Below, piece by piece: positions 1 through 9,009 of a DNA stretch of 64,000 nucleotides. Every line of letters begins with the position of its first letter. Positions within the stretch are counted from its first letter, which is position 1. The notes under the pieces were generated by a model, which saw nothing but the letters and a program-made list of their open reading frames with translations, did no database searches and was not told the DNA's origin. This DNA is from Actinomycetes bacterium (GTDB taxonomy: Bacteria > Actinomycetota > Acidimicrobiia > Acidimicrobiales > Palsa-688): NCBI GenBank assembly GCA_021787035.1, contig JAJYMM010000126.1:19822-83821 (forward strand), read 5' to 3'. The position numbers and the translations under genes were made by a program.

Positions 1-1
1 G

Positions 2-937
2 CAGATGGTCGCAGAGCGCTTGGGGGAGATCGATGCCCGAGCGGTCAACTCGATCCCCGTCGGCGACGCTGGCTCGGGCATCGTGGTGCGCGTGGGGCGC
101 TTTGGGCCGTACCTGCAGGACACTGCGAGCGACAAGCGAGCGTCGCTGCCCGAAGATCTGGCGCCCGACGAGCTCACCTTGGGACGGGCGCGCGACCTGC
201 TCGAAGCCCCTCCGCTCGAGCGTGCCGAGCGCGAGCTCGGCACCGACCCGGCCACTGGTCAGCCGGTCTTCGTGCGCGATGGGCGTTTCGGGCCCTACGT
301 GCAGCTCGGCACCGACGACGCCGCCGGGGCGGGCGCGAAAACCAACGGGAGGGCGAGCGCGAAGGCCAAGACCGGCGCGAAGCCAAAGAGGTCGTCGCTC
401 CTGGCGGGCATGTCGCCCACGGACGTGTCCCTCGAAGACGCCTTGCGGCTCCTGTCCCTGCCCCGCTCGCTCGGGCCGGACCCGGGGAGCGGTGAGGAAA
501 TCGTTGCCGACAACGGCCGCTACGGCCCGTATGTCAAGCGTGGCGACGAGTACCGCTCGCTCGAGAGCGAGGACCAGCTGTTCAGTGTCAGCTTGGACGA
601 GGCGGTGGAGCTGTTCTCCAAACCGCGTGCGCGCCGAGCGCGTCAAGCCGCCGCACCTCTGGCCGAGCTGGGCAATGACCCTGTCAGCGGGGCGCCTGTG
701 GTCGTGAAGGAGGGTCGCTTCGGCCCGTACGTGACAGATGGCACGGTCAATGCGTCGCTCCGGCGAGGTGACAGCATCGACGGCCTCACCTTGGAACGGG
801 CAGCCGAGCTGCTGGCCGAACGGCGAGCCCGGGTGGCGGCCGAGGGCGAGTCAGGTGCCACGACCACTCGCCGGCGTCCCGCCGCAGGTGCCCGCAAGCG
901 CACGGGCGCAACTGGCAAAGCTCCGGCGCGGCGGTAG
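2..937 (+). CDS. topA: DNA topoisomerase I, C-terminal part (partial at left edge)
   Basis: The frame is open at the left edge and stops at TAG 935-937. About 310 residues are visible. They contain four copies of the zinc-free topoisomerase C-terminal repeat: each has a G-R-(F/Y)-G-P-Y core (for example GRFGPYVQLG and NGRYGPYVKRG), preceded by a G-x-D-P-x-(T/S)-G lead-in and followed by a segment like LTLERAAELLAERR. This tail is typical of actinobacterial type IA topoisomerase I, where it binds DNA during relaxation of negative supercoils. The protein ends in a basic Arg/Lys/Ala-rich tail, also usual in this group. The TOPRIM and active-site Tyr domains lie outside the window. Confidence 0.9.
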   Translation, partial: QMVAERLGEIDARAVNSIPVGDAGSGIVVRVGRFGPYLQDTASDKRASLPEDLAPDELTLGRARDLLEAPPLERAERELGTDPATGQPVFVRDGRFGPYVQLGTDDAAGAGAKTNGRASAKAKTGAKPKRSSLLAGMSPTDVSLEDALRLLSLPRSLGPDPGSGEEIVADNGRYGPYVKRGDEYRSLESEDQLFSVSLDEAVELFSKPRARRARQAAAPLAELGNDPVSGAPVVVKEGRFGPYVTDGTVNASLRRGDSIDGLTLERAAELLAERRARVAAEGESGATTTRRRPAAGARKRTGATGKAPARR

Positions 938-1072
938 CGCTGCTCTGGGGCGATGCTGGCGCGCTCGTAACGGGCGGCTCTCGTAACTCGCTCCTAGCTG
1001 GCTCGTAACTGGTGTGGCGGCACCGTGGTAATCGGGGTGCGCTCGGAGCTGCGCTTGCGCGACGATAGAGCC

Positions 1073-2284
1073 ATGCCAGCCCCCGATCGTCCTCGCGTAT
1101 CAGCTCGCGCCGCCGCCGTGGCGGAATCGGCCACCTTGGCGGTGGATGCCAAGGCCAGGGCGCTGAAGGCGGCGGGCGAGGACGTGGTGGGCTTCGGCGC
1201 CGGAGAGCCGGACTTCCCTACCCCCGAGCACATCGTCGAAGCTGCGGTCGCCGCGTGCCGTGATCCTCGCAACCACCACTACACGCCGACGCCGGGGCTC
1301 CCCGAACTGCGCGAGGCGATCGCAGCGAAGACCGCTCGTGACAGCGGTTTCCAGCTGGCACCGTCGCAGGTGCTTGTTACCAACGGTGGCAAGCAAGCCG
1401 TCGAGGAGGCCTTCGCGACCCTGCTCGACCCGGGGGACGAGGTCCTCCTGCCCGCGCCTTACTGGACTACCTACCCAGAGGCCGTGCGCCTCGCGGGTGG
1501 GGTCCCTGTTGAGGTGCCCACTACCCCTGAGAGCGGCTACAGGGTCTCGACCTCCCAGCTCGAAGCGGCCTTCACGGAGCGCACCAAGGTCTTGCTCTTC
1601 GTGTCGCCTTCAAACCCGACCGGAGCGGTGTACGGCGAGGGGGAGGCCAGGGAGCTCGCAACCTGGGCCTACGAGCGAGGGCTCTGGGTGCTGACCGACG
1701 AAATCTACGAGCACCTTGTCTATGGCGACGCGAGGGCCCCGTCGCTCCCGGTCCTCGTCCCCGAGCTGGCGCAGCGCTGTGTCGTAGTGAACGGCGTGGC
1801 CAAGACCTACGCGATGACCGGTTGGAGGGTGGGGTGGCTGATCGGCCCGGCCGATGTTGTGACGGCGGCGACCAACATGCAGAGCCACGCGACGTCCAAC
1901 GTGTGCAACGTCGCCCAGCGAGCTGCGCTCGCAGCCCTCAGTGGCCCGCTCGACTGCGTGGAGGAGATGCGTGCTGTCTATGACAGGCGCCGGCGCGCGA
2001 TCGTGGCGGCCCTGTCGGGCCTTCCCGGTGTCGTCTGCCCGGTCCCCGAAGGGGCGTTTTATGCTTTCCCGAGCTTCGCCGGCCTTCTCGGCCGGCCCCT
2101 TGGCCAGGAGGGGAGGCGGCCCAAGACCTCTCTCGAGCTGGCCGAGGTAGTCTTGGAAGAGGCCAAGGTCGCCTTCGTCCCGGGTGAAGCCTTCGGAGCG
2201 CCTGGATGTGGGAGGTTCTCCTACGCCCTTGCCGACGCCGACCTGGCGGAGGGCATGGAGCGCCTGACCAAGCTCTTTACCTGA
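1073..2284 (+). CDS. aspC: Aspartate/aromatic aminotransferase, class I PLP enzyme
   Basis: A 403-residue fold-type I aminotransferase that should interconvert aspartate and 2-oxoglutarate with oxaloacetate and glutamate in the cytoplasm. The motifs are [14 protein letters not shown] near the N-terminus, the SPSNPTG loop, DEIYEHLVY, and [16 protein letters not shown]. In the last, Lys244 (counted from this start) is the expected Schiff-base lysine. The C-terminal GAFYAFPSF segment is also typical. An in-frame GTG lies 16 codons upstream at 1025, but the family starts close to the R-x-S-A-R-A segment, so ATG 1073 was chosen. No strong ribosome binding site is visible. The gene stands alone between topA and a surface protein. 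Exact substrate preference (Asp or another amino acid) cannot be told from sequence. Confidence 0.88.
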   Translation: MPAPDRPRVSARAAAVAESATLAVDAKARALKAAGEDVVGFGAGEPDFPTPEHIVEAAVAACRDPRNHHYTPTPGLPELREAIAAKTARDSGFQLAPSQVLVTNGGKQAVEEAFATLLDPGDEVLLPAPYWTTYPEAVRLAGGVPVEVPTTPESGYRVSTSQLEAAFTERTKVLLFVSPSNPTGAVYGEGEARELATWAYERGLWVLTDEIYEHLVYGDARAPSLPVLVPELAQRCVVVNGVAKTYAMTGWRVGWLIGPADVVTAATNMQSHATSNVCNVAQRAALAALSGPLDCVEEMRAVYDRRRRAIVAALSGLPGVVCPVPEGAFYAFPSFAGLLGRPLGQEGRRPKTSLELAEVVLEEAKVAFVPGEAFGAPGCGRFSYALADADLAEGMERLTKLFT

Positions 2285-2317
2285 CACGTCCGCGATAACA
2301 TCCCAGGTAAACATCAT

Positions 2318-2332
2318 CGCGGGCTACCCGCG
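2318..2332 (+). terminator. Weak hairpin after the aminotransferase gene
   Basis: Six-base-pair GC stem (cgcggg/cccgcg) with a three-base loop, 34 bases after the aspC stop and without a clear T run. It could be a factor-dependent terminator or chance GC pairing. Confidence 0.25.
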
Positions 2333-2495
2333 CGGCTGGATTTCACCCGGGGGGACCCTTACGTTTTCCCGTGACAGAAAACAGGAGATGTTGATCGCCC
2401 TGTGATGGTTCTGTGAACATGGCCTCAATAGCACAACCTTGGCTCCTCCGAGCGGGTAGACGGTTAATAGCTGGTGACTCTAGGAGGACGAAATT

Positions 2496-5351
2496 ATGAG
2501 AAATAAGTCAATTTGCGCGGCGGGCGGGGCGGTAGCGCTCGGCCTGTTCGGCGCCCTACCTGCGGCAGTCGCGACATCGCCGCCGGCGACAGCGCAGGCT
2601 GTCGTGATGACCGAGAGCTACACGATCGGAAACGGTTCTGTGACGGGTGCGACGGCGGTGCCCCAACCGGACACGGCGGGCGCTACGGCCAACTACACGG
2701 TCGGCTTTACAACCCCTTCGGCGCTGGCCAGCGGGTCTGCGACCGTCACGCTCGCGTCTGCCGATGGGGCTCTCACGTTCCCTGCTACTGCCAACAGCTA
2801 CGTCGTGGTCGACAACAGCAATCCTTCGTCCGTTGCGACCGTCTCGAAGGTCGTGCTCGGGACGGGCAACCACAGCGTCACCTTGACCCTGCCGTTGTCG
2901 GTTGCAGCCTCTAGCTCGGTGTCGATCTACGTGATCGGCGTGACCAACCCCACCGCTGCGGGCGGCTACAGCCTCGACGTGTCGACCTCAGCCAACACCG
3001 TGCCAGCGAGCACCGCGGTCTTCCAGGTCGTTGGTGCGAGCGCCGCTCCCTCGTTTGCCCCCACGGCTTCGCCGGCACTGGTCGGCGGGACCTCGACCTA
3101 CACGATCGGCGCCTTCAAGGCGGCCGCTGCCATACCGGCTGGAGGGACGATCGTGGTCGACTCGCAGGGGAGCACGGGGGTAAGCGACAACGTCGGCTTC
3201 CCTACGGCGGCGGCCTACTACAAGGTCACTGACCTCACGACCGGGGCTTCTTTTGCGCCCGAGGCGGTGACGGTGGCCCCAGTCGCCGGCGGGAACACTG
3301 GCCAGCAGGTCACTTTGCAGGTCGGGACGGCGATAGCGGCCGGTGACGAGCTCTCGGTGACCGTAAACGGGGTGCGCAACCCGACATCCTCCCAAGTAGA
3401 CGTCGTCACGGCGGCGGCGCCGGCGGGCTCGACCGCTTCCAGCGCTTCCCTCCAGATCGGTACGTCGGTGGCCAACCCGACTGTCGGCCTCTCTCAGAGC
3501 GGGGCCGGGGCTACGGGCGTCGAGTACACGGTCGGTTTCAAGCCGGCGACCTCGCTCCCCGCTGGCGGCACCATAACCCTGGTGGCACCGCCCGGCACTT
3601 CTTTCGCTAGCTCGACGGTGACCGTCGTCGACTCGACGCACGTCGCAAGCTCCGCTGCCATTACTTCCAGTTCAGTGCACGTTTCGTCGACGGCCGGTTC
3701 CTCGACCGCCAACCAACTCTCCTTCAGCGTCCCGAACGCCATTACGGCCGGCGACTCGGTCTTCATCGAGGTGGCTGGTGTGACCAACCCCCCGGCAGGC
3801 ACCTACGGCGGTTCGGCGGGCAACTTCACGATCTCGACGAGCGCTGACGCCGTGGCAGCGCCTGTGGCCTCTTATACCGTGACCGGGGGCTCCTCCTCGG
3901 CGCTTGCGAGCATCGAAGTCAGCCCTTCCACGCCTCAAGCTTCGGCGACCTACACGATCGGGGATCTCCGCGCCACGGCCGCCCTTGCAGGGGGCTCCGC
4001 GACGATACAACTCGGTGCGCCGCAAGGCACGGTGCTGCCTGGCGCCCCGGTCGACTACACGGTCGTTGACCAGAGCGCACACGCGAGCGTCCACCCACAG
4101 TCGGTATCGGGCGGTGGCAGCTCTACGGCGACGTTCGTGCTCGGCAGCTCCATTGCCTCGGGAGACTACATCGAGGTCGTAGTGGACGGCGTCGTCAACC
4201 CCGGGCCCGGCACCTACCAGGTCAACTTGACCGGGGATCTCCAGGCCGCCGTCGCCCCGACCACGCCAACGGTGCCGCCCGCGCCCGCTCCCGCCAGGGC
4301 CACGACGACGTCTTTGTCGGCGTCGGTCAACCCAGTCGGGATCGGCCAGGCCGTCACGTACACGGCGAGAGTTTCGCCGGCTCCTAACAGCGGGTCCGTC
4401 GTGTTCAACCAGGGCGGTGCCCCAATCGCAAGCTGCACGTCCCAGCCCGTGCACGCTGGCCAGGCCACCTGCACGGTCACCTACTGGGCCGCGGGCCGGC
4501 ACTCCGTCCAGGCCTCCTACTCTGGAGCGTCGGGGTGGAAGAGCTCGACTTCGGCCCCGCTCGCCGAGGCTGTGAGCTTGCCACCGACGGGTTACTGGCT
4601 ACTCGGCCGGACCGGGGCCGTCTTCGGCTTGGAGGGGGCACCCAACATGGGCAGCTTCACACCCTCGAGCTCGAGCGCCTCCGTTGTGGACATGGCCGGT
4701 ACACCGTCGGGCAAGGGGTACTGGGTGGTGACCTCCAATGGGACGGTCCAGGCCTTCGGCAACGCCAAGTTCTACGGCGACCTCCCGCGGATCAATGTCC
4801 ACGCGAAGGACATCGTGGCCATAGCCCCCACCTATAACGGCCAGGGCTACTGGCTGATAGGCAAGGACGGCGGGATGTTCACATTCGGCAACGCCCGCTT
4901 CTTTGGGTCCATCCCGGGGCTGCACATCCACGTCCACGACATCGTGGGCATGGTCGCCAACTCCGGCGGTGGCGGCTACCTCCTGGTGGGCGACGACGGC
5001 GGCGTCTTCACCTTCGGTAAGGCCCGCTTCTTCGGCTCCCTGCCTGGCATACACCGCCACGTCCACGACATCCAGGCGATCCTTCCGGCCTCTGCCGGTA
5101 CGGGGTACGTGCTAGTGGGTGCGGACGGCGGCGTGTTCAACTTCGGCAAGGGCGTCCGCTTCTACGGGTCCCTTCCAGGCGAGGGCGTCCACGTCCGCGA
5201 CGTCGTCGGCATCGCCCTCACGCCAGATGACGGCGGCTACTTCATGGCCGGGAGCAACGGGAACGTCTATGGGTTCGGTAACGCTCACCCAGCGTCCATG
5301 CCGAGCGGCTTGTCCAGCAACCTCCCGGTTGTCGCCATTGCCGGGACCTGA
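2496..5351 (+). CDS. Secreted surface protein: four Ig-like repeats, Big_3-type domain, six-repeat GYW propeller
   Basis: A 951-residue protein with an Sec-type signal peptide (basic MRNK, hydrophobic core, probable cleavage near ATAQA at 35). Residues about 40-590 hold four tandem repeats of roughly 140 residues. Each repeat opens with a Y-T-(I/V)-G-F/A strand, contains A-G-(G/S)-x-(I/V)-T, and closes with an A-G-D-x-(V/I)-x-(V/I)-x-(V/I)-x-G-V-x-N-P strand. Residues about 600-690 resemble a bacterial Ig-like domain of the Big_3 group and include a Cys pair. Residues 699-951 are six repeats of about 42 residues of the type GYWLxGxDGGVFTFGxARFxGS, predicted to form a small beta-propeller. A good Shine-Dalgarno site (taggagg) lies 8 bases before ATG 2496. 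It is probably a cell-surface or extracellular binding protein; the ligand is unknown. Two further proteins with the same tail lie at 11446 and 13686. Confidence 0.85.
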   Translation: MRNKSICAAGGAVALGLFGALPAAVATSPPATAQAVVMTESYTIGNGSVTGATAVPQPDTAGATANYTVGFTTPSALASGSATVTLASADGALTFPATANSYVVVDNSNPSSVATVSKVVLGTGNHSVTLTLPLSVAASSSVSIYVIGVTNPTAAGGYSLDVSTSANTVPASTAVFQVVGASAAPSFAPTASPALVGGTSTYTIGAFKAAAAIPAGGTIVVDSQGSTGVSDNVGFPTAAAYYKVTDLTTGASFAPEAVTVAPVAGGNTGQQVTLQVGTAIAAGDELSVTVNGVRNPTSSQVDVVTAAAPAGSTASSASLQIGTSVANPTVGLSQSGAGATGVEYTVGFKPATSLPAGGTITLVAPPGTSFASSTVTVVDSTHVASSAAITSSSVHVSSTAGSSTANQLSFSVPNAITAGDSVFIEVAGVTNPPAGTYGGSAGNFTISTSADAVAAPVASYTVTGGSSSALASIEVSPSTPQASATYTIGDLRATAALAGGSATIQLGAPQGTVLPGAPVDYTVVDQSAHASVHPQSVSGGGSSTATFVLGSSIASGDYIEVVVDGVVNPGPGTYQVNLTGDLQAAVAPTTPTVPPAPAPARATTTSLSASVNPVGIGQAVTYTARVSPAPNSGSVVFNQGGAPIASCTSQPVHAGQATCTVTYWAAGRHSVQASYSGASGWKSSTSAPLAEAVSLPPTGYWLLGRTGAVFGLEGAPNMGSFTPSSSSASVVDMAGTPSGKGYWVVTSNGTVQAFGNAKFYGDLPRINVHAKDIVAIAPTYNGQGYWLIGKDGGMFTFGNARFFGSIPGLHIHVHDIVGMVANSGGGGYLLVGDDGGVFTFGKARFFGSLPGIHRHVHDIQAILPASAGTGYVLVGADGGVFNFGKGVRFYGSLPGEGVHVRDVVGIALTPDDGGYFMAGSNGNVYGFGNAHPASMPSGLSSNLPVVAIAGT

Positions 5352-5392
5352 GAGGGTGTCTTAAGCCGGCGCCAGTACCGTAGCGGAGAGCG

Positions 5393-6628
5393 TCAGAGGG
5401 GAAGGGCCAGCAGGTCTAGCTGGCCCTTCCCCTCTTTGGCGAGAGACAGGAGCGTCGCATCGTCCTCGTCGTGGCTGGGATCCATGCCTGGCCCGATCAC
5501 ACATAGCCGGTACCCGAGCCGGCGCAGGTGGTCCAGGTACCCTTGGGCGCTCCCCCAGGGGGAGCTGTCGAGCGCGAGCGGGTAGAACTCGCTCACAAGG
5601 GCGGGCCTGTCCCTGGCCAACATGCCTGCCGCTCCCAAGAGCACGAGAGGTTCTGCTCCTTCGACGTCGACCTTGACGGCGTCGACATGGGCGACGCCTG
5701 CCCCCTCGAGCAGCGAGTCAAGCGTGCAGGCTGCCACGACAAAGCTCGCCGGGACCGGTTCCGGGGGCGGACCGTCCACCGGCACCACCCTGCCGTTGCT
5801 CCCATCGGTCTCGAGAGCGACGGCGCCGGCCCGGTCTGCCAGGGCCGCGGTGAACACCTGGACGTTCGAGAAGCCGTTGTCTTCGGCGCTCCGCCGGGCG
5901 AGTGCGCAGTTGGTCGGGTTGGGCTCTACCGCCACGACGCGCCCGGTAGGCCCCACGAGGCCCGCGGCGAGCATGCTGAACCAGCCCATGTTGGCCCCGG
6001 CGTCGACGAAGGTTGCCCCCTCTCGCAGCAGGGAACGGACCGTCGCCGTGACATCGGGCTCGTAGACGCCCGTGAGCGAGATCGTGTGGCCGACCGCGTA
6101 GTCGGTCGGGTCGACGTGAAGGAGGAAGCCCTCTACCGTCCTCACCGCCTCGCTTGCCGGCGCAGCACCAGGGCGGCCGAGGCGGTGGGCCCTCACGAAC
6201 TCGACGCTCCCAATGAACTCCTTGACGAGGTCGCCGACAGACGCTCCCCCCTCTGCCAGGCGCTCGCGGTAATGGGCCAAGCCCTCCGTGTCGGCCTCGC
6301 GCCCGAGGAGGAGCCGGTAGCAGGCGACGACGTCCTCGAGGTCGGCCGGGTCGTCCCAGAGGCCTTGGCGATCTCCCAGAGGGGCCCCGTCCGCAGCAGC
6401 CCCGTCGGCAGCAGCCCCGTCGGCAGCAGCCCCGTCGGCAGCGGCCCCATCCGCAGCAGCACGGTAGCCTGGGCTGCCAGGAGCGCGGCCGGCGGGCACG
6501 GCGGCTATGCTACCGGCCCGTGCTAGCGCCAGCTCTTCGGCCGGCACCTCGGTGAGGGCAAGTGGGAAATGTCGGGAGAGAGCTGATGAGACGCCGGGTC
6601 GCTTTTGTGAGCCCTCGCTTTGGGGCAC
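5393..6628 (-). CDS. FkbM-family methyltransferase with N-terminal DUF4214 domain
   Basis: About 411 residues if started at 6628. Residues about 95-150 fit a DUF4214 domain (YRLLLGREADTEGLAHY, then FIGSVEFV), found in surface-glycan and S-layer associated proteins. The C-terminal half is a SAM-dependent methyltransferase of the FkbM type: FVDAGANMGWFS is the SAM-binding loop, followed by VVAVEPNPTN, and VDAVKVDVEGAE, which carries the acidic family signature. It probably O-methylates a sugar of a surface polysaccharide, consistent with neighbouring glycosyltransferases. The N-terminus holds five copies of an AAADGA-like linker. The annotated start overlaps the divergent glycosyltransferase by 43 bases, so the true start is uncertain and may be a later GTG or similar codon. 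Confidence 0.8.
   Translation of the reverse strand: MPQSEGSQKRPGVSSALSRHFPLALTEVPAEELALARAGSIAAVPAGRAPGSPGYRAAADGAAADGAAADGAAADGAAADGAPLGDRQGLWDDPADLEDVVACYRLLLGREADTEGLAHYRERLAEGGASVGDLVKEFIGSVEFVRAHRLGRPGAAPASEAVRTVEGFLLHVDPTDYAVGHTISLTGVYEPDVTATVRSLLREGATFVDAGANMGWFSMLAAGLVGPTGRVVAVEPNPTNCALARRSAEDNGFSNVQVFTAALADRAGAVALETDGSNGRVVPVDGPPPEPVPASFVVAACTLDSLLEGAGVAHVDAVKVDVEGAEPLVLLGAAGMLARDRPALVSEFYPLALDSSPWGSAQGYLDHLRRLGYRLCVIGPGMDPSHDEDDATLLSLAKEGKGQLDLLALPL
5395..5435 (+). terminator. Strong hairpin between convergent genes, inside the 3' end of the FkbM gene
   Basis: Perfect 17-bp inverted repeat (left arm 5395-5411, right arm 5419-5435) with a 7-base loop, followed by TTT on the plus strand. 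It sits 43 bases after the stop of the propeller protein gene, which it probably terminates. On the minus strand it encodes the last codons of the FkbM methyltransferase, whose stop is at 5393-5395. Confidence 0.6.
6389..6463. repeat. 15-nt in-frame minisatellite, five units
   Basis: Five tandem 15-base units (first unit gtccgcagcagcccc) with few differences. They encode a low-complexity Ala/Asp/Gly linker before the DUF4214 domain of the minus-strand FkbM protein. Copy number probably varies between strains. Confidence 0.85.
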
Positions 6629-7761
6629 AGATCGTGGGAGGCGCCGAGTCGGTGGTGCGCGGGACCGCCCTCGGCCTTTTGGAGCGAGGTTGGGACGTAG
6701 AGGTGCTGACGACCTGCGCCACCAACCCCTACACCTGGGCGAACGAGCTCCCTGAGGCCACTACCTTGGAAGAGGGCCTTGTCGTGCGCCGCTTCTCGAA
6801 CGTGCTCGCCACCTCTGCCAGCAAAGAGCACGCCGTGCACGGCCGGATCTACTATGGGGAGCGGCCCTCCCTCGACGACCAGGTGACCTGGTTGAACGCT
6901 CTTTTCCGCAACCCGGGCCTCTTCGAGGCGATCTTCAGGGCCAAGTACGATTTCGACGCCTTCGTCTTTGCCCCCTACCTCTTCTGGCCCGCCACGGTTT
7001 GCATGCCCGTCGTGGCCGACCGGTCCGTCGTCATGCCCTGCTTGCACGACGAGGTGTACGCGCGGATGGACGTGATGCGCCACGTGCTCTCGTTGCCCGC
7101 GTCTGTTTGGTTCCTGTCGGGCCCCGAGCACGACTTGGCCCACCGCCTCGGTCCCGTGACGCCACAACACAGCGTGATCGGTTCGGGGATGGACGTGCCG
7201 GACTCGTACGAACCCGAGGAGTTCCGTTCCGAGTACGGCATCGATGGCCCGTTCTTGCTCTACCTCGGGCGGCGCGAAGTCGACAAGGGATGGCCGTGGC
7301 TCGTTGAGGTCTTCGCGCGGTCGAGGTCCAACGTCAAGCTCGTGAGCGCGGGGCCTGGCGAAGCCGGCGTGGTCCCACGCCTTCGCGGCCGGGTGATAGA
7401 CGTCGGGCTACTGAGCGACGAGCAGCGCAACAACGCCCTCGCCGCCGCGCTTGCCTACGTGCAGCCGAGCCTCAACGAGAGCTACTCCCGCACGCTCATG
7501 GAGTCCTGGCTGGCCGGTACGCCGGCGCTTGTCCGCAAGGGGAGCACCGTCGTCGAATGGCACCTCGCGAACTGCGGGGGCGGGTTCGCCTTCGCCAGCC
7601 CACGCGAGCTCTCGGCTCAGCTCCGGAGGCTCACTTCAGAGACCGGGCTGGGCGAAGAGATGGGCGCCAACGGCCGCGCCTACGTGCTCGACAACTACCA
7701 GTGGCCACACGTGCTCGACCTCGTCGAAGCGGATCTCTTGTCGCTGAAGGCCGGCCGGTAG
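6586..7761 (+). CDS. Glycosyltransferase family 4
   Basis: A 391-residue GT-B glycosyltransferase. The N-terminal domain begins RRVAFVSPRFGAQIVGGAES, the family 4 acceptor-domain start with a glycine-rich loop. The C-terminal domain has LLYLGRREVDKGWPWLVEVF and a nucleotide-sugar-binding segment YVQPSLNESYSRTLMESWLAGTPAL, whose E-S-Y/F-x-x-x-x-x-E pattern fits the E-x7-E motif. It should transfer a sugar from an NDP-sugar to a glycan or lipid acceptor on the cytoplasmic face. ATG 6586 was chosen over GTG 6562 because a gggagag ribosome binding site lies 5 bases upstream. Donor and acceptor are unknown. Confidence 0.85.
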   Translation: MRRRVAFVSPRFGAQIVGGAESVVRGTALGLLERGWDVEVLTTCATNPYTWANELPEATTLEEGLVVRRFSNVLATSASKEHAVHGRIYYGERPSLDDQVTWLNALFRNPGLFEAIFRAKYDFDAFVFAPYLFWPATVCMPVVADRSVVMPCLHDEVYARMDVMRHVLSLPASVWFLSGPEHDLAHRLGPVTPQHSVIGSGMDVPDSYEPEEFRSEYGIDGPFLLYLGRREVDKGWPWLVEVFARSRSNVKLVSAGPGEAGVVPRLRGRVIDVGLLSDEQRNNALAAALAYVQPSLNESYSRTLMESWLAGTPALVRKGSTVVEWHLANCGGGFAFASPRELSAQLRRLTSETGLGEEMGANGRAYVLDNYQWPHVLDLVEADLLSLKAGR

Positions 7762-7798
7762 CGCCTCGGCCCTCCCCCGCCCCCGAGGGGGGCGCAGC

Positions 7799-8995
7799 TC
7801 AGACGAACGCGGCCTCGCCCGCCGGCCCGTCGGGCCACGCGAGGTCGCGGCCCGCCCATGTCCGCCAGATGTCTTCTGGCCCTACGGCCCAGCGCCGCGA
7901 CATGGCTGTTCGTGTAGCTAGGGCCCAGGGGAGCTGGGCCGCGACCCCAGCCCTTACGCCCTCGTCCGGCCCGTTGCACCACCGGTCCCGAAGGGCCTTG
8001 ACAACCAAGCGGGACGGGCCGTTGCGGACCATCGTCAGGGTGCGGTTGCGCTCTGACATCACGCGCACCATTGGCTGGTGCTCGCCTCCCGAACTGGTCG
8101 ACCCCCGGTGCTCCACGGTTGCCCTCGGGTCATAGACGAGGCGCATGCCAGAGAGCCGCGCCCGCCAGCACCAATCGATATCTTCGTAATAAGCAAAATA
8201 GCGTGCAGCAAAAGGACCCAGGCGCTTCCACGTGCTCAACCGAGTGACCAAGGCGGCGCCTGACAGCGCGAAGCGATCGGCGGGCTGGTCAAAGCGTCCG
8301 TCGTCAGGGGCGCCCGAACCGATGTCGCCCGCGTAACCCCGCTTGTCCAGCCACGCACCGGCTCCGTTGACCAGCCTCACCACTGGGCCCGGCGGGGCCT
8401 CCTCCCCGTCCACCATGACCTTGGCCCCGACGTCGCGCTCGGGGAGAGGCACGTACCAAGGACGGTGGCCCGCCGTCCAGCGCCACCTGTCCCCCTCCTT
8501 GCCACTTTCAAGGCGATGTAAGCCGGGCCCCGTAGAAGCGGCCAGGACCTCGGTGCCCCCGACCTGGACGGACCGCACCTGGCGCCCCAGGGGCCTCGGG
8601 TCCCCGGGCGCGTGCCATTCCTCGTCCGGAAAAGCCACCTCCCGGTAACGGGCCGCGAAGACGAGCTTTGGCGCTACAGCCGCGACAGTCGGGTCGGCGA
8701 GCAGGCGCTCGGCCGAAGAGAGCCAGCCCGGCATGGCGCGAGCGTCGTCATTGAGCAGCGCAAGGAGGTCTCCTTTGGCCAAGAGGGCGCCTGCGTTGAC
8801 CCCCGGCGCGAAGCCGAGGTTCACCGGCGAGCGCACGACGACCGCCCCCGCCTGTCGCCCTATGTCCGACGCTCGGCTTTCCTGCGAGCCATTGTCGACC
8901 AAGACGACCCTGTTGGCCTGGTCGACGACTGAGCGCAGGCAGGGCTCGAGCCACTCGCCTGGCCGGTAGCTGACGACGACGACGGTGGTGGCCAC
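7799..8995 (-). CDS. Glycosyltransferase family 2 (rhamnosyl-type)
   Basis: A 398-residue GT-A enzyme: N-terminal TTVVVVSYRPGEWLEPCL, then VVLVDNGS, NLGFAPGVNAG and LLALLNDDARAMPGW, in which the NDD is the DXD-type metal site. The acceptor-side motif YFAYYEDIDWCWRARLSG follows near residue 275. Between NDD and YYEDIDW there is an insertion of about 110 residues, rich in Trp and Gly, that is longer than usual. This architecture is common in rhamnosyltransferases and other polysaccharide GT2 enzymes. It lies 14 bases downstream of the larger glycosyltransferase at 9010-10656, so the two probably form one transcript. Confidence 0.87.
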   Translation of the reverse strand: MATTVVVVSYRPGEWLEPCLRSVVDQANRVVLVDNGSQESRASDIGRQAGAVVVRSPVNLGFAPGVNAGALLAKGDLLALLNDDARAMPGWLSSAERLLADPTVAAVAPKLVFAARYREVAFPDEEWHAPGDPRPLGRQVRSVQVGGTEVLAASTGPGLHRLESGKEGDRWRWTAGHRPWYVPLPERDVGAKVMVDGEEAPPGPVVRLVNGAGAWLDKRGYAGDIGSGAPDDGRFDQPADRFALSGAALVTRLSTWKRLGPFAARYFAYYEDIDWCWRARLSGMRLVYDPRATVEHRGSTSSGGEHQPMVRVMSERNRTLTMVRNGPSRLVVKALRDRWCNGPDEGVRAGVAAQLPWALATRTAMSRRWAVGPEDIWRTWAGRDLAWPDGPAGEAAFV

Positions 8996-9009
8996 CCTTG
9001 AGCCGCCGC

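Noticed and set aside
2350..2495. A riboswitch in the leader of the surface protein gene (c-di-AMP type considered)
   Set aside because: The conserved core of that riboswitch was not found; only a good ribosome binding site is visible.
3672..4502. Long open frames on the strand opposite the first propeller protein, as for many other high-GC genes
   Set aside because: Arg-, Gly- and Ala-rich translations with no family motifs, fully inside a protein with a clear signal peptide and domains; typical shadow frames of GC-rich genes.
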